DNA from: a virus
Virus record (IMG/VR): IMGVR_UViG_3300032053_000525
Span: 1-23,780 of that record
Length of the DNA: 23,780 nt
Strand: one strand, 5' to 3'
Part shown: positions 22,335 through 23,780 of the stretch, in pieces
Layout of the letters: the number at the start of each line of letters is the position of its first letter
Position numbering within the stretch: position 1 is the stretch's first letter
Position numbers and translations under genes: made by a program
Notes under the pieces: model-generated
Database searches by the model: none
What the model was told of the DNA's origin: nothing
What the model saw: only the letters and a program-made list of their open reading frames with translations

Positions 22335-23647
22335 CAGACCGCCTCCCGCTCGGCTTTCTTGCCCGTGAACTGCTCCCATCGCTGGACGATGACGTCCGAG
22401 TACAGGGCGTCGAGTTCCATCAAGTACGCGCGGCGCCCCGTTTTCTCGCAGCCGATCAGCGTGGAGCCGGAGCCGCCGAAGAGGTCCAGGACGTTCTCGC
22501 CCGGCCGCGACGAGTACTCGATGGCCCGCACGGCCAGTTCCACGGGCTTCTCGGTCAAGTGAATCATGCTGGCGGGGTTGACCTTCTTGATGGACCACAC
22601 GTCGGTTGCGTTCGGAGGCCCGAAGAACTCGTGACCAGCCCCCTCGCGCCAGCCGTAGAAACACCACTCGTGGTTGCCCATGAAGTCCTTGCGGGTGAGG
22701 ACCGGGTGTTCCTTCACCCAGATGACGGCCTGCGAGAAGTAGAGTTCGCAGGCCTTCAGGACCGGCGGGTAGTTCCCGCAGTTGGCGTACCCACCCCAGA
22801 TGTAGAAGCAGCGGCCCGGCACCAGCACCCGCGCGATGTTGCCGAACCACGCCCGCAGCATGCGGTCGAAGTCCTCGTCGGAGACGAAGTCGTTGGCCAG
22901 CGGACGATCCTTGGGGCGGAGTTTCTCGGTCGTGGCGTGCTTCGCGCCCTGGCGGGCCACGTCGAAGGACTGGTGGTGCATCAGGCCGTGGTGGGCGTCG
23001 GCAGCGGGGAAGGAGGACAGGCCTGCGGCGATGGCGTTGTTGCTCCTCGGCTCGACCCGGACGTTGTACGGTGGGTCGGTGTTGACCAAGTGGACGGCGG
23101 CCCCGGCCAGCAGACGGTCCACATCGGCGGCGCTGGCGGAGTCACCGCAGAGCAGCCGGTGCTGGCCGAGGATCCACAGGTCGCCCGGCTGCGTGATGGC
23201 CGCGTCACCCGGCAGGGGCACGGCGTCTTCGTCGGTCAGGCCCTCGTTGCCCGGCGGGGCGAGCAGTGCCCCGAGGTCCTCCTGCGAGAACCCGAGGAGC
23301 GACAGGTCGAAGTCCATGCCCGCCAGGTCCTTCAGTTCCAGCGGCAGGAGGTCGTAGTTCCACTCCGCGAGCGTGGCCGTCTGGTTGTCGGCCAGGCGGT
23401 AGGCCTTCACCTGCGCTGGGGTCAGGTCCGTGGCCACATGGACCGGCACCTGCTTCAAGCCCAGTTTCTGGGCGGCCTTCCACCGCGTGTGCCCCACGAT
23501 GATGACGCCGTCTGGGTCCACCACGATGGGTTGGCGGAAGCCGAACTCCCGCAGGCTCTTGGCGACCGCCTCGACCGCCTGGTCGTTCAGGCGGGGGTTC
23601 TGATCGTAAGGCCGGATGGCCTCGATGCTTCGCAGTTCAACCTTCAC
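22334..23647 (-). CDS. ParB-like domain/DNA methyltransferase fusion
   Basis: 437 residues from GTG 23647. Residues 1-100 are a ParB/sulfiredoxin-like domain (RPYDQNPRLNDQAVEAVAKS, then GHTRWKAA and YRLADN). Residues 160-437 are a methyltransferase: DPPY (191-194) comes before FGGSGST (390-396), the beta-class order of N6-adenine or N4-cytosine enzymes. A specificity region lies between them (NDFVSDEDFDRMLRAWFGNI and others). The frame continues to ATG 23746, but those 33 codons cross an inverted repeat and look non-coding, so I prefer the GTG. Coupled to the Mom-like gene, it probably belongs to an anti-restriction or modification cassette. Confidence 0.75.
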   Translation of the reverse strand: MKVELRSIEAIRPYDQNPRLNDQAVEAVAKSLREFGFRQPIVVDPDGVIIVGHTRWKAAQKLGLKQVPVHVATDLTPAQVKAYRLADNQTATLAEWNYDLLPLELKDLAGMDFDLSLLGFSQEDLGALLAPPGNEGLTDEDAVPLPGDAAITQPGDLWILGQHRLLCGDSASAADVDRLLAGAAVHLVNTDPPYNVRVEPRSNNAIAAGLSSFPAADAHHGLMHHQSFDVARQGAKHATTEKLRPKDRPLANDFVSDEDFDRMLRAWFGNIARVLVPGRCFYIWGGYANCGNYPPVLKACELYFSQAVIWVKEHPVLTRKDFMGNHEWCFYGWREGAGHEFFGPPNATDVWSIKKVNPASMIHLTEKPVELAVRAIEYSSRPGENVLDLFGGSGSTLIGCEKTGRRAYLMELDALYSDVIVQRWEQFTGKKAEREAV

Positions 23648-23679
23648 GTTCTTCTGGGTGCATGACCGTAGTTGCAGTG

Positions 23680-23751
23680 CCTGATTGGCCGATGAAGGAT
23701 GGTAGGACGTGCCGAGGCCCGTGGGAGGCGGGTCTGGAACGGCCAATCAGG
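23680..23751. promoter_or_regulatory. 12-bp inverted repeat in the divergent gap
   Basis: CCTGATTGGCCG (23680-23691) is the exact reverse complement of 23740-23751, 48 bases apart. It lies between the divergent starts of the methyltransferase (23647) and the plus-strand gene (23762). Two operator half-sites for autoregulation by looping, or a recombination site, are possible. Confidence 0.4.
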
Positions 23752-23761
23752 AGGATGTGAC

Positions 23762-23780
23762 ATGGCGGCCGAGCCATTGG
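23762..23780 (+). CDS. Start of an unidentified gene, truncated
   Basis: Six codons from ATG 23762 (MAAEPL) before the window ends, preceded by AGGAGG at a good spacing. Divergent from the methyltransferase. Nothing can be said of its function. Confidence 0.35.

Noticed and set aside
22335-22850. A 172-residue N-terminal extension of the Mom-like protein
   Set aside because: It lies entirely within the methyltransferase gene in another frame; the coupled ATG 22334 is the natural start.
23648-23746. Upstream extension of the methyltransferase to ATG 23746
   Set aside because: The extra 33 residues look non-coding and cross one arm and part of the other arm of the inverted repeat; GTG 23647 joins directly to the ParB-like domain. 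The evidence for the GTG is modest, because its Shine-Dalgarno sequence is weak.
1-23780. CRISPR array, tRNA, rRNA, integrase or endolysin
   Set aside because: I looked for regularly spaced repeats, cloverleaf-like sequences, integrase or transposase motifs and lysozyme, amidase or peptidase motifs, and saw none. An absence by eye is not proof.

Overview
This is a high-GC window dominated by the packaging, head and tail genes of a tailed phage, most likely a long-tailed (siphovirus-like) prophage or a phage contig. The organism cannot be proven from the sequence. The GC-rich composition and the look of several families (fused protease-capsid gene, HARE-HTH protein, 'ELNRL' Mom-like protein, C-terminal 'ATEETAKNT' tape measure) remind me of phages of Planctomycetota; this is an inference from memory. 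No integrase, phage repressor, endolysin, tRNA, rRNA or CRISPR array is visible, so the window shows only part of the element.

Layout. Bases 1-562 (minus) hold the start of a type III-type restriction/helicase gene behind its own sigma70-like promoter; this may be flanking host DNA or a defence cargo gene. Bases 716-18375 (minus) form one long late operon. In order of transcription (right to left) it holds: small HTH protein (possible small terminase), large terminase, Zn-ribbon protein, small head protein, lambda-type portal, fused prohead protease-major capsid protein, DUF2190 decoration protein, head-closure protein, small membrane protein, tail terminator, small beta protein, tail-collar protein, glycosyltransferase-like protein, small helical protein, tail tube, tail assembly chaperone with a candidate -1 frameshift, membrane/lipoprotein, small protein, HK97 gp10-like protein, tape measure, baseplate/tail-tip protein, long repeat-rich fibre, and a second glycosyltransferase-like protein. 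Many neighbours overlap as ATGA, TGATG or TAGTG, so translation is probably coupled.

Bases 18535-21522 (plus) hold six small accessory genes, each with a strong Shine-Dalgarno sequence; two are Zn-ribbon-like and one ends in a winged-helix HARE-HTH domain. Two near-identical promoter-like elements (18471-18503 and 19723-19755), with TTCCGG/CCGGAA palindromes in or beside them, probably drive this block. Bases 21525-23647 (minus) hold a ParB-like/DNA methyltransferase fusion coupled by TGATG to a Mom-like protein, probably a DNA-modification cassette. A 12-bp inverted repeat lies upstream, and a divergent plus-strand gene begins at 23762.

The most interesting points are the modification pair, the frameshift site in the tail chaperone, the adenovirus-like shaft repeats of the fibre, the twin promoter/operator elements, and a small mobile-looking palindromic repeat.
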